From the NCBI RefSeq assembly GCF_033406955.1, contig NZ_CP137734.1:620001-684000 (forward strand): DNA of 64,000 bases. Reading direction: 5' to 3'. The notes beneath the pieces were generated by a model. It saw only the letters and a program-made list of their open reading frames with translations. It was not told the origin of the DNA and made no database searches. Source of the DNA: Streptomyces violaceoruber. Its GTDB lineage: Bacteria; Actinomycetota; Actinomycetes; Streptomycetales; Streptomycetaceae. Each line of letters starts with the position of its first letter. Position 1 is the first letter of the stretch. The translations under genes were made by a program, and so were the position numbers. Positions 1 to 8,400 of this stretch are shown here, in pieces.

Positions 1-992
1 AGCGCGGCCTCCACGTCGCCGGAGTGCGCGGCGAGGGCCGTGCCGAGTTCCGCGCCGTCGTACATGGCCAGGTTGGCCCCTTCGCCGGACGGGGGCATGA
101 GGTGGGCGGCGTCGCCGAGCAGGGTCACTCCCGGCACACGCTCCCACCGGTGGGCGGCGGGGAGGGTGTACAGGGGGCGCAGGACCGGCGCGGTGTCGGC
201 TTCGGTGATCAGCGCGGTCAACTCCGGTGCCCATCCGGCGAACTCCCGCGCCAGCCGCGCGGCGCCCGCCGCTCCGGGGAGACCGATGCCGTCGAACCAC
301 TCGCGCGGCCTGCGCAGGGCCACGTAGGCGTGCAGGGTTCCGCCGCTCTCCCGGTGGGCCTGGATCGCCTTTCCCGGCGCGAGCGCGAACATCGCACCGT
401 CGCCGACCGCCTTCGCCGTGGCCGGGTGCCTGGTGTCGGCGTCGAAAAGGTAGGTCTCGACGAACGACATGCCGACGTACTCGGGTGCGGCGTCGGAGAG
501 CAGCGGCCGCACCCGGGACCACGCGCCGTCCGCGCCGACCAGGAGGTTCGTGACGACGGAGGTGCCGTCGGCGAACGCCACCTCGTGGCGGCCGTCGCCG
601 AGGGGGCGGGCGGCACGCACCTTGCGGCCCCAGCGGACGGTGCCGGCCGGCAGTGAGTCGAGCAGCATCCGCCGCAGTTCGCCGCGCATCACCTCGGGGC
701 GCCCGCCCGTGCCGTCGTCGCCCTCCTCGAACAGGACCGTCCCGTCCGGCGCGAGGGCCCGCGAGGCCTGCCGGCCCTCCAGGACGAGCCCGCGGAACTC
801 CTCGGCGAGCCCCGCGGCCCGGAGAGCGGGTTGGCCGTTGCTGTCGTGGATGTCGAGCATCCCGCCCTGCGCGCGTGCCTTGGCGGAGGCCTCGGCCTCG
901 TGGACGGTGGCCGGGATGCCGTGGACGTGCAGGACGCGGGCGAGCGTGAGACCGCCGAGTCCGGCGCCGACGATCGTGACGTGCGTGGTCAT
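1..992 (-). CDS. TetX-like FAD-dependent monooxygenase, C-terminus outside window
   Basis: Reads MTTHVTIVGAGLGG at its start: a Rossmann FAD-binding GxGxxG, then a TetX-like QGGMLDIHDSNGQPALR stretch that normally lies over the flavin. The second FAD signature GDAAHLMPPSGEGAN is near the window edge, so about 330 residues are visible and only the C-terminal helices are missing. Family members hydroxylate aromatic substrates with NADPH and O2; TetX proper inactivates tetracyclines. Here the substrate is unknown. The ATG at 992 follows a GGAGGGAAG ribosome site. It is divergent from a TetR gene, and three palindromes lie between them, so substrate-induced derepression is likely. A general aromatic hydroxylase is the main alternative to an antibiotic-inactivating role. 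Confidence 0.85.
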   Translation of the reverse strand, partial: MTTHVTIVGAGLGGLTLARVLHVHGIPATVHEAEASAKARAQGGMLDIHDSNGQPALRAAGLAEEFRGLVLEGRQASRALAPDGTVLFEEGDDGTGGRPEVMRGELRRMLLDSLPAGTVRWGRKVRAARPLGDGRHEVAFADGTSVVTNLLVGADGAWSRVRPLLSDAAPEYVGMSFVETYLFDADTRHPATAKAVGDGAMFALAPGKAIQAHRESGGTLHAYVALRRPREWFDGIGLPGAAGAARLAREFAGWAPELTALITEADTAPVLRPLYTLPAAHRWERVPGVTLLGDAAHLMPPSGEGANLAMYDGAELGTALAAHSGDVEAA

Positions 993-1049
993 GGTGCTTC
1001 CCTCCTGATGGCGGTCCCGGGGCGGAGACCCGGCAGGACCGACGTGCCC

Positions 1050-1119
1050 TGGAACGGCGTTCCAGCACGCCCAGGGTGGAACGTCGTTCCAGTCCCTGTC
1101 AAGCTGGAACGGCGTTCCA
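1050..1119. promoter_or_regulatory. Three palindromic operators (TGGAACGnCGTTCCA)
   Basis: Three 15-bp palindromes occur at 1050-1064, 1077-1091 and 1105-1119; the outer two are identical (TGGAACGGCGTTCCA) and the middle one has T in place of one central G. Their starts are 27 and 28 bp apart. They fill the gap between the divergent monooxygenase and TetR genes, the classic position for TetR operators controlling both directions. A TAGGAT -10-like hexamer at 1126-1131 lies just 7 bp before the tetR ATG, suggesting a near-leaderless transcript. Confidence 0.85.
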
Positions 1120-1138
1120 AGCGGTCTAGGATGAGCGC

Positions 1139-1849
1139 ATGGCATCCAGGTCGCGCCGCCCGGAACGGCGGCAGGAACCCCTCTCGCGGGAGCGCATCGT
1201 CGGGGCCGCCGTCGAGCTCCTCGACACGGTGGGAGAGCGCGGCCTCACCTTTCGCGCCCTGGCCGATCGCCTCGCGACCGGCCCCGGGGCGATCTACTGG
1301 CACATCACGGGGAAGGCCGAGCTGCTCGGCGCCGCCACGGACGCGGTCGTCACCGCCGCGGTGACCGCCGGACCCACCGGCGCCGCCGACTCGCCCCAGG
1401 ACGCGGTGCGCGCCGTCGCACTGGGCCTGTGGGACGCGACCGAAGCACACCCGTGGCTGGCCACGCAGCTCGCGACGCAGCTGTCCCGCACACCCTGGGG
1501 GACGGTGGCACCGCGGATCTTCGAGAGTCTCGGCCGCCAGGTCCAGGCGATGGGCGTGCCCGAGGCCCACTGGTTCACGGCGTCCTCGGCGCTCATGCAC
1601 TACATCCTCGGCGCCGCCGGCCAGAACGCCGCGAACTCCGCGAGCGCCGGCCCGGTGGGGGCCGACGTGGACCGGGACGAGTTCCTGGACACCGTCTCGA
1701 CGGCGTGGGAGGGGCTCGACCCGGACGCGTACCCGTTCACCCGGGCCGTGGCGGACCAGGTCCGCGGCCATGACGACCGCGAGCAGTTCCTGGCCGGGAT
1801 CACCCTCGTCCTGACCGGCATCACGGCACTTCACCGGCCCGGCCGGTAG
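1139..1849 (+). CDS. TetR family transcriptional regulator
   Basis: 236 residues. The N-terminal helix-turn-helix (about residues 15-62) reads IVGAAVELLDTVGERGLTF then ALADRLATGPGAIYWHITGK, the standard TetR recognition pattern, followed by an all-helical ligand domain of the TetR_C_1 type associated with tetracycline-like repressors. It probably represses itself and the divergent FAD monooxygenase through the three palindromes at 1050-1119, releasing when the monooxygenase substrate binds. No ribosome binding site is seen before the ATG, consistent with a leaderless mRNA from the TAGGAT box. The assignment to the family is firm; the ligand is not known. Confidence 0.9.
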   Translation: MASRSRRPERRQEPLSRERIVGAAVELLDTVGERGLTFRALADRLATGPGAIYWHITGKAELLGAATDAVVTAAVTAGPTGAADSPQDAVRAVALGLWDATEAHPWLATQLATQLSRTPWGTVAPRIFESLGRQVQAMGVPEAHWFTASSALMHYILGAAGQNAANSASAGPVGADVDRDEFLDTVSTAWEGLDPDAYPFTRAVADQVRGHDDREQFLAGITLVLTGITALHRPGR

Positions 1850-1866
1850 CACCCGGTCCCGGCCGA

Positions 1867-1880
1867 CCGCCTTCGGGCGG
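1867..1880 (+). terminator. Short UUCG-loop hairpin after tetR
   Basis: CCGCC-TTCG-GGCGG lies 18 bp after the tetR stop: a 5-bp stem with a stable UUCG tetraloop. No T-run follows, as is usual in Streptomyces. The rest of the gap up to the minisatellite shows no gene. Confidence 0.4.
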
Positions 1881-2052
1881 CCTTCGGCGTGTGCGCCGTC
1901 TCACGCATCCCATGGCCGCCCAAGTTGCATGGGTCACTGCGCAAATGCCCCTTTCGCCGCCATGCTCGGAGTGAACGGTGCCGGGCGAAGTGGCGCGTGC
2001 CGCCGCCGACTTGGCCACGGCGTACCGACGTGAGCCCCGCCACAGCACACGT

Positions 2053-2154
2053 GGCCCTTCCCCGCCCTCACCCGTTCCCCTTCGTCGCCCGCTCCCCGCC
2101 CTCGCCCCTTCCCCTTCCTCGCCCCTTCCCCTTCCTCACCCGTTCCCCTTCCTC
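2053..2154 (+). repeat. 17-bp x 6 pyrimidine minisatellite
   Basis: Six consecutive 17-bp units with no interruption: 2053-2069, 2070-2086, 2087-2103, 2104-2120, 2121-2137 and 2138-2154, close to GCCCGTTCCCCTTCCTC. Units 4 and 5 are identical; the others differ by a few bases. All are C/T only on the plus strand apart from one or two purines per unit. The array ends about 38 bp before the polyketide synthase start, so copy-number change would alter its leader or promoter spacing. Confidence 0.9.
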
Positions 2155-2192
2155 ACCTGCTCCGCAGCAGACGCCGTAGAAAGGTGCCGATC

Positions 2193-3362
2193 GTGGCCGC
2201 ATACCTGTGCGCTCCCGCCGTGATACACGGCGAGCACTCCGTCGAGACCCGAGAGATCGTCGAGGAGGTACGCGGCCGGCACCCGCACGCTCCGTGGGCA
2301 CCGCGGATCGACGGCATCGCGGCCAGTACGGGCATCGAGAGCCGCGGCTGGATGCTCCCCCTGGAGGCCGCCGTCGCGCCCGGCGGTGGCGGCGACCTCG
2401 GGGCCGCACGGGAGGCGCTGGTCCGCGACGGGTTCACCGAGCAGGACGCGAACCGCGCGATCGCCGCCCTGAAGGCGGTGCCCGCGTCGCAGACCGTCCA
2501 GGAGCGCACCGCCCCGGCCTGGGAGGCCGTGCAGGCCTACGGGGAGCGCGCGGCACGTGGTGCCCTGCAGATCGCCGGGCTGGACGTCGCGGACGTCGAC
2601 TGCCTGATCACCAGCAACTCCACCACCCCGGCCCTGCCCGGACTGGACGTCGCCCTGGCCAACCGGCTCCCGCTGCGCGGCGACACCATGCTCCTGCCCG
2701 CCACCCAGTGGGCCTGCGTGGCCGGGACCCGTTCCCTGGCACTGGCCGCCGACCTCGTGGCGGCGGACCCGGACCGGGTGGTCCTGGTCGTGATCTCCGA
2801 GGCGCTGAGCACCACCTACCAGCCCGCCGACGACACCCTGGAGTCCCTGATCGTCCGGCTGCTGTTCGCGGACACCGCGGTCGCGGCGGTGGTCACGGGC
2901 CGCCCGAGGCCCGAGTCGGTGCTCCGGCTGGACGCCGCCTGGCACCACACCCTGCCGGGCACGCGGGACCTGCACCGCCTGGAGACGAGGGCGGACGGCA
3001 CCCACTTCGTGATGGACCGGCGCGGGCCGCGGGCGGTGCAGGAAACGGTCACCGCGATGTGGGAGTGGCTCCGCGTCCGCTACGAGGACGACCCCTCCTC
3101 CTGGCACCCCGACGTCCTGCTCGCGCACCCCGGCGGGACCCGGGTGCTGGAGTACATGGAGCAGACGATGCCCGACGAGTGGCCCTCGGGGCTCCTGGCG
3201 TACAGCCGGGACAGCTACACCAGCGGCAACCGCGGCGGCGCCGCCGTGTTCGACATCCTGCGCCGGGCGCACGACGCCGGGCAGAAGGCGGGCAGCCGTG
3301 CCGTCCTGTACGCGGCCGCCCCGGGCCTGACCGCCACCGCTCTGGAAGGGGAGTGGCTGTAG
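2193..3362 (+). CDS. Type III polyketide synthase (chalcone/alkylpyrone synthase family)
   Basis: About 389 residues, the usual size of a homodimeric type III PKS. The triad is visible: Cys175 in WACVAGT, His312 in AHPGG and Asn346 in SGNRGG. The N-terminus resembles bacterial pyrone/resorcinol synthases rather than the naphthalene synthase RppA. These enzymes extend an acyl-CoA starter with malonyl-CoA and cyclise it to an alkylpyrone or alkylresorcinol. A GTG at 2184 is also in frame, but the AGAAAGG ribosome site at 2178-2184 fits the GTG at 2193. No methyltransferase or oxidase follows, so it is a solitary synthase; the product cannot be predicted. Confidence 0.9.
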   Translation: MAAYLCAPAVIHGEHSVETREIVEEVRGRHPHAPWAPRIDGIAASTGIESRGWMLPLEAAVAPGGGGDLGAAREALVRDGFTEQDANRAIAALKAVPASQTVQERTAPAWEAVQAYGERAARGALQIAGLDVADVDCLITSNSTTPALPGLDVALANRLPLRGDTMLLPATQWACVAGTRSLALAADLVAADPDRVVLVVISEALSTTYQPADDTLESLIVRLLFADTAVAAVVTGRPRPESVLRLDAAWHHTLPGTRDLHRLETRADGTHFVMDRRGPRAVQETVTAMWEWLRVRYEDDPSSWHPDVLLAHPGGTRVLEYMEQTMPDEWPSGLLAYSRDSYTSGNRGGAAVFDILRRAHDAGQKAGSRAVLYAAAPGLTATALEGEWL

Positions 3363-3365
3363 GAG

Positions 3366-3396
3366 GCACTCCGGGGCACTCCGGGGCACTCCGGGG
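3366..3396. repeat. Tandem 10-bp repeat GCACTCCGGG x 3
   Basis: Three perfect head-to-tail copies start 4 bp after the polyketide synthase stop. The remaining gap to 3565 holds no other gene that I can see; it presumably carries the promoter of the phosphatase gene. Confidence 0.8.
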
Positions 3397-3565
3397 CCAC
3401 CCCGCCACTCTCCGTGTTCACCGCGCGTTCCGCTGATGTGGGCGAAGCGTCCGCGCGTGTTATTGAATGGGGTGTGCGGTCGGGATCCTCGGGGGCTCTT
3501 CCGCCACGGGTTCGGGTACGGCCCCGGCACTGTGCCGGGGTTGGCGAGCGAGCTGAGGGAGCCGC

Positions 3566-5725
3566 ATGGACTCCACACCCTCCCCTTCGTCCTCGTCGCC
3601 GTTCGACCTGGTCAGCAGCGCTCTGGGCCGGTACATCCCGCGTGGCGGAGCCGCGGCGGCCGGTCCTGCCGAATCGCGGGACGACTCGGGCGGACACCGG
3701 CCGGAGCACGACCGTCCGCCGGTGGGCCGGCAGGAGCAGATCCTCGGCGCGGTCAATCTGGACCGGGAGCTGAGAGTCACCCACCGCAATCTCGAGGCCC
3801 CCGTCTTCGCGGGACTGGACGCCGCGGTCGGCAGCCCGTTCGTCGATCTCCTGCCCCCGGGGGACGTACCGACGGTCACCCGGCGGCTGCGGCAGGTTCT
3901 GGACACCGGTGAGGCACACGTCGCCCGGGTCCAGCGTCTGCGGCGCGGCGACGGGTCGGAGCTGGTCGTGTCGATGAGCATCCTGCCCGCGGCCGCGCCC
4001 CGGGAGGGCCTGACCGTCTCCGTGATCGCGATGGCCAGGAGGCTGCACCTGTACGCCGCCGAGACGGCGATCGGCACCTCGCTGGACATCGGCGAAACGG
4101 CGCAGTCCCTGGCGGAGTCCCTGCTGGCCTGGGGAGACGTGGCAGCCGTCGACCTCGACTTCGCCGTGTGGACGGGCGAGGGGGTCACCGAGCGGGCGCA
4201 GGGCCGCATCCGGCTGCGGCGGGCGGCCCTGGTGCCGGACCGGGCCTGGCCCGAGGGGTACGTGACCCTGGGCGAGGACCTTCCCAGCGACGCGAGTCGC
4301 CTGCTGTCGCAGGCGATACGGCGCGCCGACGCCCCGCAGTCCATCGTTATCCCGGACCGGGAGGCGATCGAGCGGGTGCTCGGCAGCCCGCGGCTGGTCC
4401 GTGCTCTGGTGCCCGGCGACCGGTCCGCCGGCGTGGCGTGCGTACCGCTGGTCCTGGAAGGTGATCCGCCCGTCGTCCTGGGCGTGGCGGAGGTGTGGCG
4501 GCGGGCGGACCGCCCGTTCGCCGACAGTGAGCTGTTCGACCTCCAGGAGCTGGTGGCCAGAACCTCCCACCATGTGGACCTGGCCCGCCAGCACCAGCGC
4601 GAGCACACACAGGTGCTGGCCCTGCAGCGGCGGCTGCTGCCGCGCTCCGCCGGTGGCACCGTCCAGACCGCCAGCGTCTACCAGCCCGCCACACCCGACA
4701 GCGCGGGCGTCGGGGGAGACTGGGTGAACAGCTTCCCGCTGCCGGACGGCCGTACCGCGCTGGTCGTCGGCGACGTCGTCGGGCACGGCCTGGGCGCCGC
4801 GGCCACCATGGGCCAGCTGAGCATGGAGGCCCGGGCGCTGCTGTCCGCGGGGCTGGCCCCCGACGAGGTGCTCGAGCACCTGGACGAGACCGTGACGCTG
4901 CTGGACGACGCGGAGTCCGGGCTGGCGGCCGGTTACAGCGCGCTCGGGTCGACCTGCTGCATCGCCGTCTACGACCCCGTCAGCCACCGGGTGACTTTGT
5001 CCAGCGCGGGCCACCTGCCCCCGATCCTGGTGTCGCCGGACGGGCGCGCCGGCCCGCTCCCGGTCCGTCCGCATCCCGGCCTGGGTACCGAGTTCGCGCT
5101 GCGCGAGCCGTACGGCGTGCACACCTTCGTCGCGCCTCCGGGCTCCCTGCTCGCCCTCTACACCGACGGCCTGGTCGAGGACCCGGCCGTGCCGATCGAC
5201 GAGGGCATCGCCAGGCTGGCGGACGCCGTGTCCGGCGTGCATCCGTGGGACTCGCTGCAGCAGGCCGCGCGCCGGGTGGTCTCCGACGTGATGCCGGCGC
5301 ACCAGCGCGACGACGTGACCCTGCTCATCGCACGCACGATCGGCTACCGCAAGGGGGACACCGCGACCTGGCGGCTGCCCGCCCGCGACGACGCGGCCGC
5401 CCGGGCCCGCGCGCTGGTCTCCGCGCTGCTGCGGCAGTGGCGCACCAGGGACAGCACCCGGGACAGCGTGCTGCTGCTGGTCAGCGAGCTGGTCACCAAC
5501 GCGGTCCGGTTCGCCGGCGGCCCCATCACGGTGCGGCTGATCAGGGCCGGTCCCGGCCTGCTGTGCGAGGTCGGCGACACCGGCAACGGCAGACCGCGGC
5601 TGGGCCGGGGCGGGCTCCTCGACGACGGGGGCCGCGGCCTGCACGTGGTGCACCGGCTCACCACCCGGTGGGGCGTGCGGTGGACGGACACCGGCAAGGT
5701 GGTCTGGGCCGAGGTCGTGCGCTGA
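3566..5725 (+). CDS. PAS-GAF-SpoIIE phosphatase with C-terminal HATPase domain
   Basis: 719 residues with four modules: a PAS-like sensor (about 55-165), a GAF domain (about 165-345), a PP2C/SpoIIE phosphatase (about 365-575) and an anti-sigma-type histidine-kinase-like ATPase (about 590-719). Phosphatase metal sites are visible at GGDW (Asp385), GDVVGHG (Asp403) and the DDVTLL end. The ATPase N-box is SELVTNAVRF (Asn645). Such proteins act in partner-switching: the ATPase phosphorylates or holds an anti-sigma antagonist and the phosphatase reactivates it in response to the sensors. No membrane segment is seen, so it is cytoplasmic. No cognate antagonist lies next to it, so its target is probably elsewhere. 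Confidence 0.88.
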   Translation: MDSTPSPSSSSPFDLVSSALGRYIPRGGAAAAGPAESRDDSGGHRPEHDRPPVGRQEQILGAVNLDRELRVTHRNLEAPVFAGLDAAVGSPFVDLLPPGDVPTVTRRLRQVLDTGEAHVARVQRLRRGDGSELVVSMSILPAAAPREGLTVSVIAMARRLHLYAAETAIGTSLDIGETAQSLAESLLAWGDVAAVDLDFAVWTGEGVTERAQGRIRLRRAALVPDRAWPEGYVTLGEDLPSDASRLLSQAIRRADAPQSIVIPDREAIERVLGSPRLVRALVPGDRSAGVACVPLVLEGDPPVVLGVAEVWRRADRPFADSELFDLQELVARTSHHVDLARQHQREHTQVLALQRRLLPRSAGGTVQTASVYQPATPDSAGVGGDWVNSFPLPDGRTALVVGDVVGHGLGAAATMGQLSMEARALLSAGLAPDEVLEHLDETVTLLDDAESGLAAGYSALGSTCCIAVYDPVSHRVTLSSAGHLPPILVSPDGRAGPLPVRPHPGLGTEFALREPYGVHTFVAPPGSLLALYTDGLVEDPAVPIDEGIARLADAVSGVHPWDSLQQAARRVVSDVMPAHQRDDVTLLIARTIGYRKGDTATWRLPARDDAAARARALVSALLRQWRTRDSTRDSVLLLVSELVTNAVRFAGGPITVRLIRAGPGLLCEVGDTGNGRPRLGRGGLLDDGGRGLHVVHRLTTRWGVRWTDTGKVVWAEVVR

Positions 5726-5827
5726 CGCGGCCGCGGGTCCGTCCTTTCGCGGCGTACGCGGAACCGGGGCGCGGGGGCCGACGTCCGTCGGGGTACAAGA
5801 TCGCCCGTCCGCCCCGAGGAGTCCGAG

Positions 5828-6454
5828 ATGACCGGCACAGCCACCCGCTACCTCTACCTCGCCCGGCACGGTGAGGCCGTACCGGACGAGAGCGGGCTGA
5901 CGGACGCCGGCCGGCGCCAGGCCGCCCTGCTCGGCCGGCGCCTGAGCGACATCCCCTTCGATGCCGTCCACCACGGCCCGCTGCCGCGGGCGGTACAGAC
6001 CGCACGCCTGATCGCCGACGAGCTGAAGGGCGTCACTCCGCGCGTCTCGGAAGCCGCCGGTGACTACGTGCCCCACCTGCCCGAACGGGCCGAGCTGCCG
6101 GCCGAGTCGGCCGATCTCCACCTCCGCTTCCTCGCCGGTGCCACCGACGAGGAACGCGAGCGCGGCCCGGAGCTCGCCCGTCAGGCGCTGCGTCTTTTCA
6201 CGGGGGCGGTGACGGACGGCGCCCGGGACCGGCACGAACTGGTCGTCACCCACAACTTCCTCATCGCCTGGCTGGTCCGGGACGCCATGCACGCGCCGAA
6301 GTGGCGGTGGCTCGGCCTCAACCACTGCAACGCCTCGCTCACGGTCATCCGTTACGCGCCCGGCCGGGCAGCCTCCGTCCTCCTCTCCAACGACATGCGG
6401 CACCTGCCCGCCGAGCTGCGCTGGACGGGCTTTCCCGCCGAACTGCACGTCTGA
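5828..6454 (+). CDS. Histidine phosphatase family protein
   Basis: 208 residues beginning with the phosphoglycerate-mutase-type signature YLARHGEAVPD, where the His is phosphorylated during catalysis; the second catalytic His is in VVTHNFLIAWL. The protein is a small single-domain member, so it may be a phosphatase of a small molecule rather than a glycolytic mutase; the substrate is unknown. It follows the SpoIIE-type gene by 102 bp in the same direction and converges on the B12 importer genes. Confidence 0.85.
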   Translation: MTGTATRYLYLARHGEAVPDESGLTDAGRRQAALLGRRLSDIPFDAVHHGPLPRAVQTARLIADELKGVTPRVSEAAGDYVPHLPERAELPAESADLHLRFLAGATDEERERGPELARQALRLFTGAVTDGARDRHELVVTHNFLIAWLVRDAMHAPKWRWLGLNHCNASLTVIRYAPGRAASVLLSNDMRHLPAELRWTGFPAELHV

Positions 6455-6473
6455 CGAACGGAATCCGCGTACG

Positions 6474-6524
6474 GGCCGGAGCGCCGTCGCACCGGCCGGA
6501 GCGCCGTCGCACCGGCCGGCGCTC
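6474..6524. terminator. 20-bp tandem repeat ending in a convergent-gene hairpin
   Basis: GGCCGGAGCGCCGTCGCACC occurs twice head-to-tail (6474-6493 and 6494-6513). The second copy forms an 8-bp hairpin with what follows (GAGCGCCG at 6499-6506 and CGGCGCTC at 6517-6524). It sits between two convergent genes and overlaps the stop of the binding-protein gene, so it may terminate both. Confidence 0.5.
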
Positions 6525-7560
6525 AGGAGCCGAGGCCGCCCAGGTAGGCCGCCAGCGAGCCGATGGCGGCGGGGTTGCGCGGGCTCTCGACGAGGTCGAC
6601 GTAGTCGAGGGTGAAGATCCGGTCGTTCTTGACGGCGGAGACGTTGGCGAGCGGCTTGTAGGACGTCAGGAAGCGGCGCTTCTGCTCGGCGGTGGTGTCC
6701 CCGTAGTCGTTGATCACGATGACCTCGGGGTCACGGGCGACGACCGTCTCCCAGCCCACGGTGGTCCAGCTGTCCTTCAGGTCCTTCATGACGTGGTCGC
6801 CGCCGGCCTTGGTGATGATGTCGTGGGGCCCGGCGTAGGCCCCGGAGGTGAGCGGCTTGTCCTCGCCGCTGTCGTAGAGGAACACGCGGGGCCGGTCGGC
6901 GCCCTTGGGTGCCTTCGCCTGCGCCTGGGCGACCTGGTCGCGGAACCGGGCGACGAGGGTCTCGGCCCGGTCCTCGACGTCGAAGACCTTCCCCAGGTTG
7001 CGCAGGTCCGTGTACAGCGCGTCGAGAGGGGGCATCACGCCGCGGGCCTTGCCCTGCCCGTTGCGGCACGACTCACTGAGCAGGTACGAGTCGATGCCCA
7101 CGCGGCGCAGCGCCTGAGGCGTGAATCCGTCTCCCTCGCTGAAGCCGTAGTTCCAGCCCGCGAAGACCAGGTCGGCACGGGCGTCCAGGACCAGTTCCTT
7201 GTTGATGCGCTCCTTCGACAGCCAGGTGGTCTTCCGGTAGCCGTCCTTCCACGGCACCTTCGTGAGGTCGCCCTTGTCGTCGGGCATGACGTATCCGGCC
7301 ATGTGGTCCTCGAGGCCGAGGGCGAACATGATCTCGGTGATTCCCACGTCGTTGGTGACCACCCGCCGCGGAGCCTTCTCGAACGTCAGCTTCTCGCCGC
7401 AGTTCTCGACCGTCACCGGGTAGTGGCCGCCGGACGACGCCCGGGCGCCCGCCCCCTCCCCCGCCTCCGGCGAGACGTCCGCCCCGCAGCCGGAGACGGC
7501 GAAGGCGAGTACGGGGGCGAGGGCCAGGGCCAGGGCGGCGGGGCGTGCGCGGTGGGGCAT
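6523..7560 (-). CDS. btuF: Cobalamin-type ABC transporter substrate-binding lipoprotein
   Basis: 345 residues with a lipoprotein signal (lipobox VSGC around residue 25) and the periplasmic-binding fold of the FecB/BtuF family: VVTNDVGITEIMFALGL early, VVARDPEVIVINDYGD late. It would sit outside the membrane and pass its ligand to the permease encoded upstream. By family alone iron-siderophore is equally possible, and an F420-precursor transporter has been proposed for related actinobacterial sets. The cobalamin riboswitch at the head of the operon makes corrinoid the best ligand guess. It is the last gene of the operon, 66 bp after the ATPase gene. Confidence 0.8.
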   Translation of the reverse strand: MPHRARPAALALALAPVLAFAVSGCGADVSPEAGEGAGARASSGGHYPVTVENCGEKLTFEKAPRRVVTNDVGITEIMFALGLEDHMAGYVMPDDKGDLTKVPWKDGYRKTTWLSKERINKELVLDARADLVFAGWNYGFSEGDGFTPQALRRVGIDSYLLSESCRNGQGKARGVMPPLDALYTDLRNLGKVFDVEDRAETLVARFRDQVAQAQAKAPKGADRPRVFLYDSGEDKPLTSGAYAGPHDIITKAGGDHVMKDLKDSWTTVGWETVVARDPEVIVINDYGDTTAEQKRRFLTSYKPLANVSAVKNDRIFTLDYVDLVESPRNPAAIGSLAAYLGGLGS

Positions 7561-7626
7561 GCTGGGGGACTCCTTCGAGGGCGGGCGGGGCCGAGTGGAC
7601 GGGGCGGTGCGAACGGGCCGGGCGCG

Positions 7627-8400
7627 CTACCGAACCGGCAAGCGGTCGAAGAGCAGTTGGATCGCGCCGGTCTCCGGATGGGCGACGCGGTGCGCCCGGA
7701 CTTTGAAGACGTCGGCCAGCAGCTCGGCCGTGAGCACGTCGTGCGGGGCGCCGGAGGCGACGATCCGTCCGGCGTCGACGACGTGCAGGCGATCGCAGTG
7801 GAGCGCGGCGAGGTTGAGGTCGTGCAGGGCGGCGAGCACGGTCGGCCCACTGGCCCGCACCAGGGACAGGACCTCCAACTGCTGGGCGATGTCCAGGTGG
7901 TTGGTGGGCTCGTCCAGGACGAGGATCCGCGGCTGCTGGGCGAGTGCGCGGGCGATCAGGACCCGTTGCCTCTCCCCGCCGGAGAGGGTGAGGAAGCCGC
8001 GGCCGGTCAGATGGTCCGCCCCGACTCCTTCCAGGGCGGCGGCGCAGACGTGCCGGTCCTCGTCGGAGGTCCGGGCGGCCGCCCCCTGGTGCGGCAGTCT
8101 GCCCATGGCCACGACCTCGGCCACCGTGAAGTCGAACTCCGCCGCCGCTTCCTGCGGCAGGGCGGCGAGCCGGCGTGCGCTCTCCCGCGGGCTCAGGGAC
8201 GGCAGCTCGTCACCGCCGAGCCGGACGACTCCGGCCGTGGGGCGCAGCGCCCGGTACACACAGCGCAACAGGGTCGACTTGCCGCTCCCGTTGGGCCCGA
8301 CGAGCCCGACGAACCCGCCGCTGTCCGCGTGCAGCGACACGTCGTCGAGCACCCGCGCGCCGGACATCTCCACCGTGAGTCCGTCGACCTCGACCCGCAT
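7627..8400 (-). CDS. btuD: Cobalamin-type ABC transporter ATP-binding protein
   Basis: 257 residues with Walker A GPNGSGKST, the ABC signature LSGGERQR, Walker B ILVLDEPTNHLD and the switch His in LHDLNLA. This is the FecE/BtuD class of importer ATPase. The ATG at 8400 shares its A with the TGA of the permease gene (TGATG), so the two are translationally coupled. It powers uptake through the permease and is controlled with it by the upstream riboswitch. Confidence 0.9.
   Translation of the reverse strand: MRVEVDGLTVEMSGARVLDDVSLHADSGGFVGLVGPNGSGKSTLLRCVYRALRPTAGVVRLGGDELPSLSPRESARRLAALPQEAAAEFDFTVAEVVAMGRLPHQGAAARTSDEDRHVCAAALEGVGADHLTGRGFLTLSGGERQRVLIARALAQQPRILVLDEPTNHLDIAQQLEVLSLVRASGPTVLAALHDLNLAALHCDRLHVVDAGRIVASGAPHDVLTAELLADVFKVRAHRVAHPETGAIQLLFDRLPVR

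Noticed and set aside
2053..2154. Minisatellite as part of a protein-coding repeat
   Set aside because: The 17-bp period is not a multiple of three and no frame across it has a supported start or family.
3215..6448. 1077-codon open frame on the minus strand
   Set aside because: It is antisense to the phosphatase and histidine phosphatase, which have clear motifs. Its Gly/Arg/Pro-rich translation is typical of a shadow frame in high-GC DNA.
6474..6524. Tandem repeats as a possible CRISPR
   Set aside because: Two contiguous 20-bp copies without spacers or cas genes nearby.
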